A stretch of DNA of 64,000 nucleotides from Stenotrophomonas oahuensis (GCF_031834595.1 NZ_CP115541.1:4210501-4274500), one strand, 5' to 3'; shown: positions 50,190 to 61,058, numbered from the stretch's first letter. The notes: a model not told the origin generated them from the sequence alone. Numbers and translations: made by a program.

Positions 50190-52988
50190 TCACCGGACGA
50201 CCGTCGCCTCCAACTGCACCGGCACCCGCTGCAGCGGCTCGCTGGCCGAGCGCGACAGCTGCACCTCGTACTGCCCGGCCGCGATCTTCCACTGCTTGTC
50301 GGCGGTGTCGAAGCTGGCCAGGGTCTTCGGCTCGGCCTCGATCTGGATGCGGCGGGTCTCGCCCGGTTGCAGCGTCACCTTCTGGAACCCAACCAGCCGG
50401 ATCGGGGTGGCACTGCCTTCCGGCAGTTTCAGATACAACTGCGCCACATCCGCACCGGCCACCATGCCGGTGTTGCGCACGTCCACCGTCGCAAGCACGC
50501 GCTGGCCGTCGGCCACCACGCTCAGGTTGTCATAGGCGAACTGCGTGTAGGACAGCCCATGGCCGAACGCGAACTGCGGCACCAGACCCTTGGCGGCAAA
50601 CCACTTGTAGCCGACGTTGGCCCCTTCGATGTCGTAATTGATGGTCTCGTCCGGCTTGTGCTTCGGATTGAAGCCCAGCCCGTTCACCTCCGGACGCGGC
50701 AGCTGGCTGGCATCCACCGGCCAGGTCACCGGCAGGCGGCCGGACGGATTGACCTTGCCGGTCAGCAGCGCGGCAATGCCTTCGCCGCCGCGGATGCCCG
50801 GGTACCACGCCTGCAGCAGCGCCGGCACCTGCTGCAGCCACGGCAGCTCGACCGGGCCGTTGGTTTCCAGCACCACCACGGTGTTCGGATTGGCCTTGGC
50901 CACGCCGGCAATCAGCGCGTCCTGGTTGTCGGGCAGGCGCATGTGCGGCAGGTCGACCGATTCGGCCGACCACTGGGTGGCGAACACAATCGCCACTTCG
51001 GCCGCGGCAGCCGCACGTGCGGCAGCGGCCACATTGGTGCCATCCACGTAGTCGATGGTTGCGTTCGGCAGCTCGGCGCGCAGCGCCTCCAGCGGCGAGG
51101 ACGGGTGGAAGATCACCGGGCCCGGCCAGGTGGTCGGCAGCACACCCGGCACCGCATTGGTGCCACGGGCGGTGTAGCCCACGTGCGACGAGCCGCCGCC
51201 ACCGATCACGCCCTTGTCGGCATGCCCGCCGATCACCACGATGCGCTTCACGTCGGCCGCCAGCGGCAGCACGTTGCGTTCATTGCGCAGCAGCACGCTG
51301 CCCTCTTCCACCGTGCGCTGGGCGGCATCGAAACCGGCCTGCACGTCGATGGCCACATGCTCCGGCGGCAGGTCGAAGTTGCCGTGCGCGAACATCGTGC
51401 GCAGGATGCGCGCGACCATGTCGTCCAGGCGCGCCTGCGGCACCACCCCGCCCGCCACAGCCAGGCGCAGCGGTTCATCGAAGTACACCGCCTTGTCGAA
51501 CACCTCGCCCGCCGACTGCTGGTCCAGCCCGGCCAGTGCCGCCTTCGAGCCGCTGTGCACGCCGCCCCAGTCGGACATCACGTAACCGGGGAACTTCCAT
51601 TCCTGCTTGAGCACTTGGTTCATCAGGTAGTCGTGTTCGCAGCCGTAGGTGCCGTTGATCTTGTTGTACGAGCACATCACCGAACCGGGCTTGCCCTCTT
51701 CCAGCGCGATTTCAAACGCCAGCAGGTCCGATTCACGCATGGCCTGCTCGCCGATCTCGGCGCTGTGGAAGTTGCGCGAGGTCTCCATGTCATTCAGCGC
51801 GAAGTGCTTCATGGTGGAGATCACGTGCTGGCGCTGCACGCCACGGATCGATTCGCCGACCATGCGACCGGCCAGCAGCGGGTCTTCACCGGCGTATTCG
51901 AAGTTGCGGCCGTTGCGCGGGTCGCGCTGCAGGTTGACGCTGCCGGCCAGCAGGATGTTGAAACGCTGCTGCCAGGCTTCACGGCCCATGGTGGCACCGC
52001 CGGTGTAGGCGATCTGCGGGTTCCAGCTGGAGGCGGTCGACGGGCCCGACGGCATCGCGGTGGCGATGTCGCCCTTGCGGATGCCGCCGGGGTTGGTCAC
52101 GCCCACGCCGGCATCGGCCGACTGCTGGGCGGGAATGCCCAGGCGCGGCACGCCCGGCACGAAGCCGGCTGAGCCTACCGCGCCTTCCGGCAGCGGACCG
52201 CCGTCCTTGCCCAGCCCGAAGTAGCTGTGCAGCATCTGGAATTTCTCGTCCACCGTCATCTGCGCCACCAGCAGGCGGGCGCGCGCGTCGGCGCTCAGGC
52301 CGGTGTCCATCCACGGGGTGGCACCACCCACCGGCGCGGTGTAATCGAGGGTCAGCAGCTGAGCCGTCAGCGGCTTGCCGTTGGCGCTGACCTGCAGCTT
52401 CACGTCCTGGGCACGGGCTGCGCTGAAGCCCTGGCGATAGCCGGCGGCACCTTCCAGCGCCACATAGCCGGTGGCTTCAGCGCGCGCGGTGTCCACGGCC
52501 CCCAGCAGCAGGGCCGGTGCACCCATGCGCGTCTGCGCGGCGGTATCGACGACCCGTGCAGGGTCGGCCTTTGGAGCCGGCGCATACAGGGCCACCACGT
52601 GGCGGCCATCGTTCAAGCGCAGGTAGCTCACGCCCGGCGCTTCCACGCCGGAAGCGGCTTCCACCGGCAGGCGCGAGAGCACCACGCGGCCGCGCGATCC
52701 GGCCGCAGCGGGGTCCACGGTGATGAAACGCGCGGTGTAGCCCAGCGCATCGGCCAGGGCCACCAGCCGGTCAGCCTCTGCGCGCTCGACGTCTTCCACG
52801 GTCAGCGCATCCACGTCCAGCGTCTGCAACTGCGCGCCCACGGTGGCGGCGTCGAGCGTGGCAGGCACCTGTTGCAGACGCAGCACGGTGAAGGCGTCCG
52901 GGCCCGCGGCCGGTGCAGCGGCGGCGGTAGCGGCCAGCGACAAGGCAATGGCAGTGGTCAGGACGAGCGGCTTTGTAATCGTTTTCAT
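50190..52988 (-). CDS. GH3 family beta-glucosidase-like enzyme with extra N-terminal domain
   Basis: A 932-residue exported glycosidase: signal peptide ending ATAAAAPAA; an extra region at about 35-205; the GH3 TIM-barrel domain (about 225-550; ADAGVGVTNPGGIRKGD, MKHFALNDMET, nucleophile Asp in GYVMSDWGGVHSG); the C-terminal GH3 domain (about 580-800); and a fibronectin-III-like domain (about 830-930). The extra region (LDVDALTVEDVERAEADRLV, GRVVLSRLPVEA, PALLLGAVDT) looks like a degenerate endonuclease/exonuclease/phosphatase fold. It probably acts on plant or bacterial beta-glucosides. Confidence 0.88.
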   Translation of the reverse strand: MKTITKPLVLTTAIALSLAATAAAAPAAGPDAFTVLRLQQVPATLDAATVGAQLQTLDVDALTVEDVERAEADRLVALADALGYTARFITVDPAAAGSRGRVVLSRLPVEAASGVEAPGVSYLRLNDGRHVVALYAPAPKADPARVVDTAAQTRMGAPALLLGAVDTARAEATGYVALEGAAGYRQGFSAARAQDVKLQVSANGKPLTAQLLTLDYTAPVGGATPWMDTGLSADARARLLVAQMTVDEKFQMLHSYFGLGKDGGPLPEGAVGSAGFVPGVPRLGIPAQQSADAGVGVTNPGGIRKGDIATAMPSGPSTASSWNPQIAYTGGATMGREAWQQRFNILLAGSVNLQRDPRNGRNFEYAGEDPLLAGRMVGESIRGVQRQHVISTMKHFALNDMETSRNFHSAEIGEQAMRESDLLAFEIALEEGKPGSVMCSYNKINGTYGCEHDYLMNQVLKQEWKFPGYVMSDWGGVHSGSKAALAGLDQQSAGEVFDKAVYFDEPLRLAVAGGVVPQARLDDMVARILRTMFAHGNFDLPPEHVAIDVQAGFDAAQRTVEEGSVLLRNERNVLPLAADVKRIVVIGGHADKGVIGGGGSSHVGYTARGTNAVPGVLPTTWPGPVIFHPSSPLEALRAELPNATIDYVDGTNVAAAARAAAAAEVAIVFATQWSAESVDLPHMRLPDNQDALIAGVAKANPNTVVVLETNGPVELPWLQQVPALLQAWYPGIRGGEGIAALLTGKVNPSGRLPVTWPVDASQLPRPEVNGLGFNPKHKPDETINYDIEGANVGYKWFAAKGLVPQFAFGHGLSYTQFAYDNLSVVADGQRVLATVDVRNTGMVAGADVAQLYLKLPEGSATPIRLVGFQKVTLQPGETRRIQIEAEPKTLASFDTADKQWKIAAGQYEVQLSRSASEPLQRVPVQLEATVVR

Positions 52989-53269
52989 AAGCGGGCGAAA
53001 CACCTTTGCTGACGCAGAAAATCCGGGGAGTCTTGCCGCAGAAGGGTGCAGCGCAGGCTGCGGAACGCGGCACGATCAGGCCCCTCCGCCTGTCGCAATG
53101 CCATTGCGCCCACAGGGGGTGAAGAGTGGTCGAGCGCGTTCATGTCTGTCAACACGACGTTGGCATGACGCGTACCGACCCGCCATGTGCGTGTTCCGAT
53201 AATGGATCCGGAGCCCCGCCGGGCGTGCGCCCGGCGAACGGCGCGATCGTCCTGTGCCCGTACCAATTC

Positions 53270-53433
53270 GTAGTGACGCGCCACGCGTCAACCGCGCGCA
53301 GCGCGGCGCAAGCATCGGAAGACGATATCCCCGAAATTGCGCGCCATTGCCCGACGTTTGTATATGATCGAAACCGCGCGGCAGGCGTTCATGACGCCGG
53401 AACGAAAAGCAGACGCGCATGGCGCGTCTCTAC
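53270..53433. repeat. Widely spaced inverted REP pair
   Basis: gtagtgacgcgccacgcgtca (53270-53290) and agacgcgcatggcgcgtctc plus tac (53411-53433), 120 bp apart. The arms are less perfect than in the tighter pairs. Confidence 0.7.
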
Positions 53434-53462
53434 GGAGCCCCCGGGCGCGCCCATCTCGGACT

Positions 53463-53480
53463 ATTAGTATTTTTGCTAAT
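53463..53480. promoter_or_regulatory. LexA-like SOS palindrome upstream of imuA
   Basis: attagtatttttgctaat has 7-bp arms (one mismatch) around tttt. It fits the TTAG-N6-TACTA LexA site described in Xylella/Xanthomonas except for one base. It lies 112 bp before the imuA start. imuA-imuB-dnaE2 cassettes are SOS-controlled in many bacteria. Confidence 0.6.
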
Positions 53481-53591
53481 TCCCGGTAGCATGTCGGTCT
53501 CAGCTCTTGATCTTTGCTTTCCCGACACTCCCACCATGCCCCGGCCCTCCGCCCCCGCCCAGCAGCCCTCACCCCACCAGGAGACCCCCTG

Positions 53592-54209
53592 ATGGCCGCC
53601 GTGCGGGCGCTGGAAGACCTGCTGGCCAGCCGCCAGGTCTGGCGTGGGCAGCCGCGGGCGGTGCCTTCGGAAGCCCCGGCCCACCCGACCGGGCATCCGG
53701 CACTGGATGCGCGCCTGCCCGGTGGCGGCTGGCCGCCGGCCTCGCTCGCTGAAGTGCTGCTGGCTGCCCCCGGCCAGGGTGAACTGGCGCTGGTGTGGCC
53801 AACCCTGGCGCGGTTGAGCCAGCAACAGCAGACCGTGGTGCTGGTCGCCCCGCCCTACCTGCCGCACGCGCCGGCCTGGAGCCGCGCAGGACTGGCGCTG
53901 GCCCAGCTGCAGGTGGTGCACGCGTCCCCGCGCGAAGCGCTGTGGGCGGCCGAACAATGCCTGCGCTCGGCGGCCTGCGCGGCGGTGCTGTGCTGGCCGC
54001 AGACCACCGACGACCGCGCCCTGCGCCGCCTGCAGGTGGCCGCCGAAAGCGGCCAGTGCCTGGGCATCGCCTTCCGCGACGCGCGCTGGAGCCGCAACCC
54101 CTCCCCCGCGCCACTGCGCCTGCAACTGGACGACGGCCAGGTGCGGGTTCTCAAATGCCGCGGCGGCCAGGCACCGGCACAGCCGCTGCCGCTGGCCCGG
54201 GTGCAGTGA
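53592..54209 (+). CDS. imuA: Translesion synthesis-associated protein ImuA
   Basis: A 205-residue RecA/SulA-like protein: ALDARLPGGGWPPASLAEVL, ELALVWPTLARLSQQQQTVV, VVHASPREALWAAEQCLRSA. ImuA acts with ImuB and DnaE2 in damage-induced mutagenesis. The P-loop lysine of RecA is absent (GQGE instead), as in other ImuA proteins. The ATG has ggaga before it. First gene of the cassette, 9 bp from imuB. Confidence 0.9.
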   Translation: MAAVRALEDLLASRQVWRGQPRAVPSEAPAHPTGHPALDARLPGGGWPPASLAEVLLAAPGQGELALVWPTLARLSQQQQTVVLVAPPYLPHAPAWSRAGLALAQLQVVHASPREALWAAEQCLRSAACAAVLCWPQTTDDRALRRLQVAAESGQCLGIAFRDARWSRNPSPAPLRLQLDDGQVRVLKCRGGQAPAQPLPLARVQ

Positions 54210-54218
54210 GGACGCGCC

Positions 54219-55634
54219 GTGCACTGGGCCTGCCTGCTGCTGCCACAACTGGCGCTGGACGCTGCCCTGCGCCAGCAGCCGGACCCGCGCGCGCCGCTGG
54301 TGCTGGTCACCGGCCCGATGCAGCGCCGGGTGTTGCATGCGGTCAGCCCGAGCGCGCGCCAGCTCGGCCTGCGCCGGGGCATGCTGCTGTCCGCCGCACA
54401 GGTGCTCACCCGCGACCTGCGCACGCTGGAGTACGACCCGCGCGCCGAACAGGACACCCGCCAGCTGCTGGCCAGCTGGCTGTATGGCATCAGCTCGCAG
54501 GTCAGCCTGGCCTTTCCGCATGCGCTGGCACTGGAGATCGGGGCCAGCCGTGCCCTGTTCGGCGACTGGCCGGCAATTGAACAGCGCCTGCGCGACGGGC
54601 TGAAGGAACTGGGCTTCCGCCACCGCCTGGTGGCCGCGCCCAATCCGCATGCGGCCTGGGTGCTGACCGGTGTGCATGCCCGCCTGGGCGTCGATGCGAC
54701 CACGCTGGAAGCGGCCCTGGCCGACATTCCGATCAAGCGCAGTGGCCTGCCTGCAGAGGCGGTCACGGTGCTGGCCCGCTCCGGCCTGCGCACCCTGGGC
54801 ACCGCCTTCGCCCTGCCCCGCGAAAGCCTGGCGCGGCGTTTTCCGCCGCAGGTACTGACCCATCTGGATGCCCTGCGCGGGCTGCATGCCGCGCCGCTGT
54901 CGTACTTCCAGCCCCCCGACCGCTTCGATGCGCGCATCGAATTCGAGTACGAGATCGAATCCACCCAGGCGCTGCTGTTCCCGCTGCGCCGCCTGACCAC
55001 CGACCTCGCCGCCTTCCTGTGCTCGCGCGATGGCGGCGTGCAGCAGTTCGACCTGTGGTTCGAACACGAAAGCCACCCGGACACGCAGCTGCGCGTGGGT
55101 CTGCTGTCACCCGAACGCGATGCCGGCGTGTTGTTCGACCTGGCCCGCAACCGCGTCGACCATCTGCAGCTGCCCGCCGGCAGCCGTGCCCTGCGCCTGC
55201 AGGCCACGCACCTGCCGCCGTTCGTGCCGGCCGCGCGCGACCTGTTCGACCCGCGCCCGCAGCAGGCGATGCCGTGGGAACAGCTGCGCGAACGGCTGCG
55301 GGCGCGGCTGGGCGATGACGCGGTGCAGAGCGTGGGACTACGCGCCGAACACCGCCCGGAACGCGCCAGCGGTGATGCCAGCGGTGCCCCCAAGGCCCCG
55401 CCGCCGGCGCTGCCGCTGCGCCCGGGCTGGCTGCTGCCGACCCCGCAACTGCTGCGCGACCCGGAGCTGCGCATTCTGTCCGGACCGGAACGAATCGAAT
55501 CGGGCTGGTGGGACGAAGGCGACGTGCGCCGCGACTACTACGTGGTGGAAACCGGCACCGGCCAGCGCGGCTGGGCCTACACCGCCGCCGGCGCGCGACA
55601 TGGTCCGTTCATGCTGCATGGCTGGTTCGCATGA
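54219..55634 (+). CDS. imuB: Y-family polymerase-like protein ImuB
   Basis: A 471-residue protein with the Y-family fold ([57 protein letters not shown]) but without the catalytic acidic triad, so it serves as an adapter binding the beta clamp and DnaE2. GTG start with gagga upstream. Its last base codons overlap dnaE2 by 4 bp. Confidence 0.9.
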   Translation: MHWACLLLPQLALDAALRQQPDPRAPLVLVTGPMQRRVLHAVSPSARQLGLRRGMLLSAAQVLTRDLRTLEYDPRAEQDTRQLLASWLYGISSQVSLAFPHALALEIGASRALFGDWPAIEQRLRDGLKELGFRHRLVAAPNPHAAWVLTGVHARLGVDATTLEAALADIPIKRSGLPAEAVTVLARSGLRTLGTAFALPRESLARRFPPQVLTHLDALRGLHAAPLSYFQPPDRFDARIEFEYEIESTQALLFPLRRLTTDLAAFLCSRDGGVQQFDLWFEHESHPDTQLRVGLLSPERDAGVLFDLARNRVDHLQLPAGSRALRLQATHLPPFVPAARDLFDPRPQQAMPWEQLRERLRARLGDDAVQSVGLRAEHRPERASGDASGAPKAPPPALPLRPGWLLPTPQLLRDPELRILSGPERIESGWWDEGDVRRDYYVVETGTGQRGWAYTAAGARHGPFMLHGWFA

Positions 55635-58600
55635 GCACCGACCTGCCCGACTACGCCGAACTGCATTGTCTTTCAGCCTTCAGTTTCCAGCGCGGTGCCT
55701 CGATTGCCGACGAGCTGTTCGAGCGCGCCAAAGAACAGGGATACCGCGCGCTGGCGATCACCGACGAGTGCTCGCTGGCCGGCATCGTACGCGCCTGGCA
55801 GGCGGCGAAGAAACACGAACTGGCGCTGATCACCGGTGCTGAATTCCAGATCGAAAACGGCCCCAAAGTGGTGTTGCTGTGCACCGACCTGGCCGCCTAT
55901 GCCGCGCTGTGCCAGCTGATCACCACCTGCCGCCGGCGCGCACCCAAGGGCCAGTACCAGTGCCTGCGCGAAGACTTCGACGCATTGCCCGACGGCCTGT
56001 TATGCCTGTGGCCAGCACGCACGCCCAATTCGGAAGATGCACGTTGGCTGCAGGCGCGCTTTCCGCACCGGCTGTGGCTGGCGGTGGAACTGCACCGCGA
56101 AGCCGATGACGTGGAACGGCTGGAAGCCCTGCTGGAGTTCGGCTATGCCCACGACATCCCGCTGGTGGCCAGCGGCGACGTGCACATGCACGTGCGCCGC
56201 CGCCGCGCGCTGCAGGACACACTGACCGCGATCCGCCAGCACTGCACCATCGCCGATGCCGGCTGGCACCTGTTTCCCAATGGCGAACGCCACCTGCGCA
56301 CGCGCCAGGCGCTGGCCGCGCTGTACCCGGCCGAACTGCTGGAAGAAACCCTGCGTATTGCCGCGCGCTGCACGTTTGATCTCAAACAGCTGCAATACAC
56401 CTATCCGCACGAACTGGTGCCGGCCGACCACGACCCGGCCAGCTGGCTGCGCGCGCTGGTCGAAGAAGGCATCCGCTGGCGCTGGCCGGGCGGCACCTCG
56501 ACCCGGCAGCGCAACCTGATCGAGCACGAACTGAAACTGATCAACGGCAAACAGTACGAGTCGTATTTTTTAACCGTGCACGACATCGTGCGCTTCGCGC
56601 GCAGCCAGCAGATCCTGTGCCAGGGCCGCGGCTCGGCGGCCAACTCGGTGGTGTGTTACGTGCTGGGCGTGACCGAGATCGACCCCAGCCACATGGAACT
56701 GCTGTTTGAGCGTTTTATTTCGGCAGAGCGCGACGAACCGCCGGACATCGACATCGATTTCGAGCACGAACGCCGTGAGGAAGTGCTGCAGTACGTATTC
56801 AACCGCTATGGCCGCGAGCGTGCCGCGCTCACTGCGGTGGCGATCAGCTATCGCGGCCGCAGCGCGGTGCGCGACGTGGCCCGTGTACTCGGCCTGCCCC
56901 CGGACCAGGTCAACGAACTGGCCGCCTGCCTGGATCGCTGGAGCAGCCACGAACCGCTGCCCGAGGCGCTGCGCGAACGCGGCTTCGACCCGGACACCCC
57001 GCTGATGCAGCGGGTGGTGGCGCTGACCGCCGAGCTGGTGGATTTCCCACGTCACCTGTCTCAGCACCCGGGCGGTTTCGTGATTTCCGAACACCCGCTG
57101 TCCACCTTGGTGCCGGTGGAAAACGCGGCCATGAACCACCGCACGGTGATCCAGTGGGACAAGGACGACCTGGATGCCACCGGGCTGATGAAGGTCGACT
57201 GCCTGGCGCTGGGCATGCTCACTGCGGTGCGCAAATGCCTGGCGGTGCTGCAGGGGCGAGGCGTACGCACGACTGCGGGCGAGGTGCTGACCATGGCGCG
57301 CCTTCCCGCCGACGATGTACCCACCTACGACATGATCTGCCGCGCCGACACCCTGGGCGTGTTCCAGATTGAATCGCGCGCGCAGATGGCGATGCTGCCG
57401 CGCATGCAGCCGCGCTGCTTCTATGACCTGGTGATTGAAGTGGCGATCGTGCGACCCGGTCCGATCCAGGGCGACATGGTGCATCCCTACCTCAACCGGC
57501 GGAAGCAGCTGAAGGAAACAGGCACCGAAGAGATCGACTACCCGCCGGAGCTGGAGAAAGTCTTCAAACGCACCCTCGGCGTGCCGCTGTTCCAGGAACA
57601 GGTGATGCAGCTGGCGGTGGCCGCGGCCGATTTCACGCCCGGTGAAGCCGACGCGCTGCGCCGCTCGATGGCCGCCTGGAAACGCCATGGCGGGCTGGAG
57701 CCGCACCGCGACAAGCTGCTGGCCGGCATGGCGAAGAACGGCTACAGCCGCGAATACGGCGAACGCCTGTTCGAGCAGATCAAGGGCTTCGGCAGCTACG
57801 GTTTCCCGGAAAGCCACGCCGCCAGCTTCGCGCTGATCACCTATGTGAGCTGCTGGCTGAAATGCCACCATCCGGCTGCGTTCGCCGCCAGCCTGATCAA
57901 CAGCCAGCCGCTGGGGTTCTATACCCCCGACCAGATCCTGCAGGACGCGCGCCGGCATGGCGTGGCGGTGCTGCCGGTAGATGTGCGCCACAGCGACTGG
58001 GACTGCACGCTGACGCCGGACCCGGACAGCCCCGGCATCCGCCTGGGTCTGCGCATGATCGACGGCTTCAGCGAGACGATGGCGCTGGCGCTGATGCAGG
58101 CGCGTGCGCGTGGGGCGTTCGACAGCGTGGCCGATCTCAGCCAGCGCGCGCGGCTGGACCGTCGCCACCAGGGCCTGCTGGCCGACGCCGGGGCATTGAA
58201 GGGCTTGAGCGGACACCGGCACCGCGCCCGCTGGGATGTGTCCGGTGTGGAAAAGCCGCTGCCGCTGTTCGACAACGTGCGCGCCACAGACGATGCCGAG
58301 GTCGCGCTGCCCGCACCGAGTGCGTTCGAGGACATGCAGGCCGACTACAACAGCACCGGCACCACCCTGGGCCGGCATATGGTGTCGTTCATCCGCCCGC
58401 TGCTGGAGCAGCGCCGCTGCCAGCGCTCGGACCAGCTGGCGCAGCTACCACACGGGCGCAGCGTGCGCTTTGCCGGGCTGGTGCGCATGCGCCAGCGCCC
58501 GCAGACCGCCAGCGGCGTGACCTTTCTAACGCTGGAAGACGAGTACGGCATGGTCAATGCCGTGGTCTGGCGACGCACCGCCGACCGCCAGCACCGGGTG

Positions 58601-58738
58601 CTGGTGGAAGCGCAGCTGATGCAGATCGACGGCCGCCTGGAACGGGTGGATGGCGTGCAGCACCTGATCGTGCAGCGCATGCATAACATCGACGAGCTGA
58701 TTGCCGGGATCCGCACGTCCAGCCGCGATTTCCATTGA
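55631..58738 (+). CDS. dnaE2: Error-prone DNA polymerase DnaE2
   Basis: A 1035-residue C-family polymerase. N-terminal PHP domain ([37 protein letters not shown]), polymerase core with the catalytic [15 protein letters not shown] and [20 protein letters not shown], then the finger/thumb and OB-fold ([18 protein letters not shown]). It lacks the C-terminal tail of DnaE1. It performs damage-induced mutagenesis with ImuA/ImuB. Start within the imuB stop (atga). Confidence 0.95.
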   Translation: MSTDLPDYAELHCLSAFSFQRGASIADELFERAKEQGYRALAITDECSLAGIVRAWQAAKKHELALITGAEFQIENGPKVVLLCTDLAAYAALCQLITTCRRRAPKGQYQCLREDFDALPDGLLCLWPARTPNSEDARWLQARFPHRLWLAVELHREADDVERLEALLEFGYAHDIPLVASGDVHMHVRRRRALQDTLTAIRQHCTIADAGWHLFPNGERHLRTRQALAALYPAELLEETLRIAARCTFDLKQLQYTYPHELVPADHDPASWLRALVEEGIRWRWPGGTSTRQRNLIEHELKLINGKQYESYFLTVHDIVRFARSQQILCQGRGSAANSVVCYVLGVTEIDPSHMELLFERFISAERDEPPDIDIDFEHERREEVLQYVFNRYGRERAALTAVAISYRGRSAVRDVARVLGLPPDQVNELAACLDRWSSHEPLPEALRERGFDPDTPLMQRVVALTAELVDFPRHLSQHPGGFVISEHPLSTLVPVENAAMNHRTVIQWDKDDLDATGLMKVDCLALGMLTAVRKCLAVLQGRGVRTTAGEVLTMARLPADDVPTYDMICRADTLGVFQIESRAQMAMLPRMQPRCFYDLVIEVAIVRPGPIQGDMVHPYLNRRKQLKETGTEEIDYPPELEKVFKRTLGVPLFQEQVMQLAVAAADFTPGEADALRRSMAAWKRHGGLEPHRDKLLAGMAKNGYSREYGERLFEQIKGFGSYGFPESHAASFALITYVSCWLKCHHPAAFAASLINSQPLGFYTPDQILQDARRHGVAVLPVDVRHSDWDCTLTPDPDSPGIRLGLRMIDGFSETMALALMQARARGAFDSVADLSQRARLDRRHQGLLADAGALKGLSGHRHRARWDVSGVEKPLPLFDNVRATDDAEVALPAPSAFEDMQADYNSTGTTLGRHMVSFIRPLLEQRRCQRSDQLAQLPHGRSVRFAGLVRMRQRPQTASGVTFLTLEDEYGMVNAVVWRRTADRQHRVLVEAQLMQIDGRLERVDGVQHLIVQRMHNIDELIAGIRTSSRDFH

Positions 58739-58847
58739 CGGCCTGTGACCTGCTTCACGCAAACGAACCGATTCGGACTTTTCTGACTGGTGTCATAAAC
58801 CCGCAATCGGGTATTGTCGCTGCCATTCCAAGGATCCGGAGCCGCCT

Positions 58848-59354
58848 GTGTCGCGCGCACTCACTCTCACCACGCTGGTGGTATCCAGTCTTGCCCTTAT
58901 CGTTTCGGGGTGGACCGCCATCAAGCTGCACCAGAGCCAGTCTGACCAGCGCGTCATCACCGCACGGGGGCTGGTCATCCAGGACGCCAACGGCCAGGCC
59001 CGGGTCATTCTGGGCGCACCGGTGCCCGACCCGGTCAGCCAGGGGGTCACCCAGGGGCCCCGCGCCTCACCGCTGTCCGGCTTGATCCTGCTCGGGGCGG
59101 ATGGCTCCGAACGGGGCGGCTATGGCACCGCCGATGTCGGCGACGAAGCCGTGCTCACCCTCGACGACGCCCGCGGCACCACGGAAGTCTTCAAGGTCAC
59201 CGCCAACCCGGACCGCGGTGCCACCCTGGTGGTGAAGCACCAGAACAACACCGGGGCCATGCTGAGTTCCTGGCAGGGCAAACCGGAACTGATCTTCCTC
59301 AGCGACAACGGCCAGTCGCATTACGTCCGCCCGGGGTCTCAAGCAGCCCCCTGA
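58848..59354 (+). CDS. Membrane-anchored protein of unknown function
   Basis: A 168-residue protein with an N-terminal helix (about 7-25) and a beta-rich domain (TARGLVIQDANGQARVILGA, LILLGADGSERGGYGTAD, ELIFLSDNGQSHYV) that could sit in the periplasm. It repeats I/V-L-x-x-x-x-G units. GTG start after cggagccgcct. No family name recognised. Not obviously part of the dnaE2 cassette. Confidence 0.65.
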   Translation: MSRALTLTTLVVSSLALIVSGWTAIKLHQSQSDQRVITARGLVIQDANGQARVILGAPVPDPVSQGVTQGPRASPLSGLILLGADGSERGGYGTADVGDEAVLTLDDARGTTEVFKVTANPDRGATLVVKHQNNTGAMLSSWQGKPELIFLSDNGQSHYVRPGSQAAP

Positions 59355-59405
59355 CGTGACCACCCGCGTGCGAAAATCCCTATACATCCGCACCCGGTTC
59401 GGCCC

Positions 59406-60170
59406 GTGTCCATTGCCCCGCCCGTCTGGCCACAAGCCAGCACCGTTGAAGACTTCCGCCACAACCTGGACGCCGTGCACGCGCGCATTGCCGCCGCCTG
59501 CGCCCGTGCCGGCCGCGATCCGCACAGCGTGCGCCTGCTGCCGGTCAGCAAGACCGTCGACGAAGCCCGGCTGCGGCTGGCCTACCAAGCCGGCTGCACC
59601 GAACTGGGCGAAAACAAGGTGCAGGAAGCCAAGGCCAAAGCCGAAGCGATGGCCGACCTCGGCATCCGCTGGTCGGTGATCGGCCACCTGCAGACCAACA
59701 AGGCCCGCGACGTCGCCCGCTTCGCCAGCGAGTTCCAGGCGCTGGACAGCCTGCGTGTGGCCCAGGCGCTGGACCAGCGCCTGGAACTGGAACAGCGTCA
59801 GCTGGATGTGTTCGTGCAGGTCAACACCTCCGGCGAAGCCAGCAAGTACGGGCTGGATCCGATTGAAGTGGCTGACTTCGTGCAGCAGCTGCCGGCCTTC
59901 CAGAACCTGCGCGTACGCGGGCTGATGACCCTGGCGCTGTTCTCACCCGATCCCGAACAGGTGCGCCCCTGCTTCGTGCGCCTGCGCGAACTGCGTGAGC
60001 GCCTGCAGCCCACCCTGCCCGCGGGTGTCAGCCTGGATGAACTGTCGATGGGCATGTCCGGCGATTTCGAGATCGCCATCGAGGAAGGTGCGACGGTGGT
60101 GCGTGTGGGCCAGGCGATCTTTGGAGCGCGGGCGACGCCGGATAGTCATTATTGGCCGTCAGCCGGGTGA
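59406..60170 (+). CDS. YggS-family PLP-binding protein
   Basis: A 254-residue PLP-homeostasis protein: PLP-binding Lys49 in LLPVSKTVDEARL, GENKVQEAKAKAEAM, WSVIGHLQTNKARDVARFA, VNTSGEASKYGL, SMGMSGDFEIAIEEGATVVR. It maintains free PLP and amino-acid balance. GTG start. Its end overlaps the convergent LysR gene by 12 bp. Confidence 0.93.
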   Translation: MSIAPPVWPQASTVEDFRHNLDAVHARIAAACARAGRDPHSVRLLPVSKTVDEARLRLAYQAGCTELGENKVQEAKAKAEAMADLGIRWSVIGHLQTNKARDVARFASEFQALDSLRVAQALDQRLELEQRQLDVFVQVNTSGEASKYGLDPIEVADFVQQLPAFQNLRVRGLMTLALFSPDPEQVRPCFVRLRELRERLQPTLPAGVSLDELSMGMSGDFEIAIEEGATVVRVGQAIFGARATPDSHYWPSAG

Positions 60171-61058
60171 TCCGGTCATGTGGGCTGCATGGGCCTTGGC
60201 TTCTGCCATCACCCATTCGCGGAACGCCAGGAACCCCTGATGCGTCGCCGAGCGCGCGGGATACACCAGCCAGTGCGACCAGCGCGTTTTCAGGCGATGC
60301 GGTGACAACGCGATCAACTGCCCGGACTGCAGCAACAGCTGCGCTCGTGTCACCCGTCCCAATGCCACGCCGATCCCATCCAGCGCCGCACGGTGGTGCG
60401 ATTCGGAATCGTTGAGCATGGCGACGTAACGGCTCGGCGCGCGCTCGCCAGTCAACGCAAACCAACGCTGCCATTCGCCGTCCGGATCCCCCAGCAACGG
60501 CCATTGCGACAACGCGATGGTCTCCACGCCCCCCATCCGCGCCACCAGCGCCGGGCTGGCCATCGGCACCAGCCAGTCGTCGAACAGCGGCTCGGCGGTC
60601 ACCCCGGGCCACTGCCCGGACCCCACGCGCAACGCCGCATCCACCTGCAGTTGCCGCTCGAAATCGGTCAGCCGCTCGGTCGATTCCAGATTGATCTCGA
60701 TCTGCGGATACGCGGCCACGAACTGACCCAGGCGCGGCACCAGCCAGTTCGATGCCATCGACGGCACCGCACTCACCGTCAGCACCCGATCGTGCCGTGC
60801 GGCGAACGGCTGGAACGCCTCGCCAATTGCATCCAGATGCGGCCCCACCTGCTCCAGCAGGCGCTGCCCTTCCGGGGTCAGCCGCACCCCGCGTGCCTGC
60901 CGCAGCAGCAGCGGATAGCCCAGGCGCTGCTCCAACTGACGCATCTGGTGGCTGAGCGCGCTGACCGTCAGGTTCATCGATTCGGCGGCACGGGTCAGGT
61001 TGCCCAGGCGGGCCGCGACCACGAAATTGTGCAGCGCCTGCAAGGGCATCCGGGACAT
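60159..61058 (-). CDS. LysR-family regulator (GcvA-like)
   Basis: A 299-residue LysR regulator: N-terminal HTH (ALHNFVVAARLGNLTRAAES, MNLTVSALSHQMRQLEQRLG), then the effector domain (LTVSAVPSMASNWLVPRLGQ). The start MSRMPLQALHN fits the family; a longer ATG adds unrelated residues. Divergent from the short gene at 61160. The inducer is unknown. Confidence 0.88.
   Translation of the reverse strand: MSRMPLQALHNFVVAARLGNLTRAAESMNLTVSALSHQMRQLEQRLGYPLLLRQARGVRLTPEGQRLLEQVGPHLDAIGEAFQPFAARHDRVLTVSAVPSMASNWLVPRLGQFVAAYPQIEINLESTERLTDFERQLQVDAALRVGSGQWPGVTAEPLFDDWLVPMASPALVARMGGVETIALSQWPLLGDPDGEWQRWFALTGERAPSRYVAMLNDSESHHRAALDGIGVALGRVTRAQLLLQSGQLIALSPHRLKTRWSHWLVYPARSATHQGFLAFREWVMAEAKAHAAHMTGSPG

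Larger units (their letters stand above)
52989..53591. other. 600-bp regulatory region with palindromes
   Basis: Between the divergent GH3 and imuA genes lie a cgccgggc-gtgc-gcccggcg hairpin (53217-53236), a GTAG REP (53270-53290) and its inverted partner (53411-53433), and a LexA-like palindrome (53463-53480). A promoter for imuA is expected near the last; I cannot assign one for GH3. No supported gene lies within. Confidence 0.6.
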
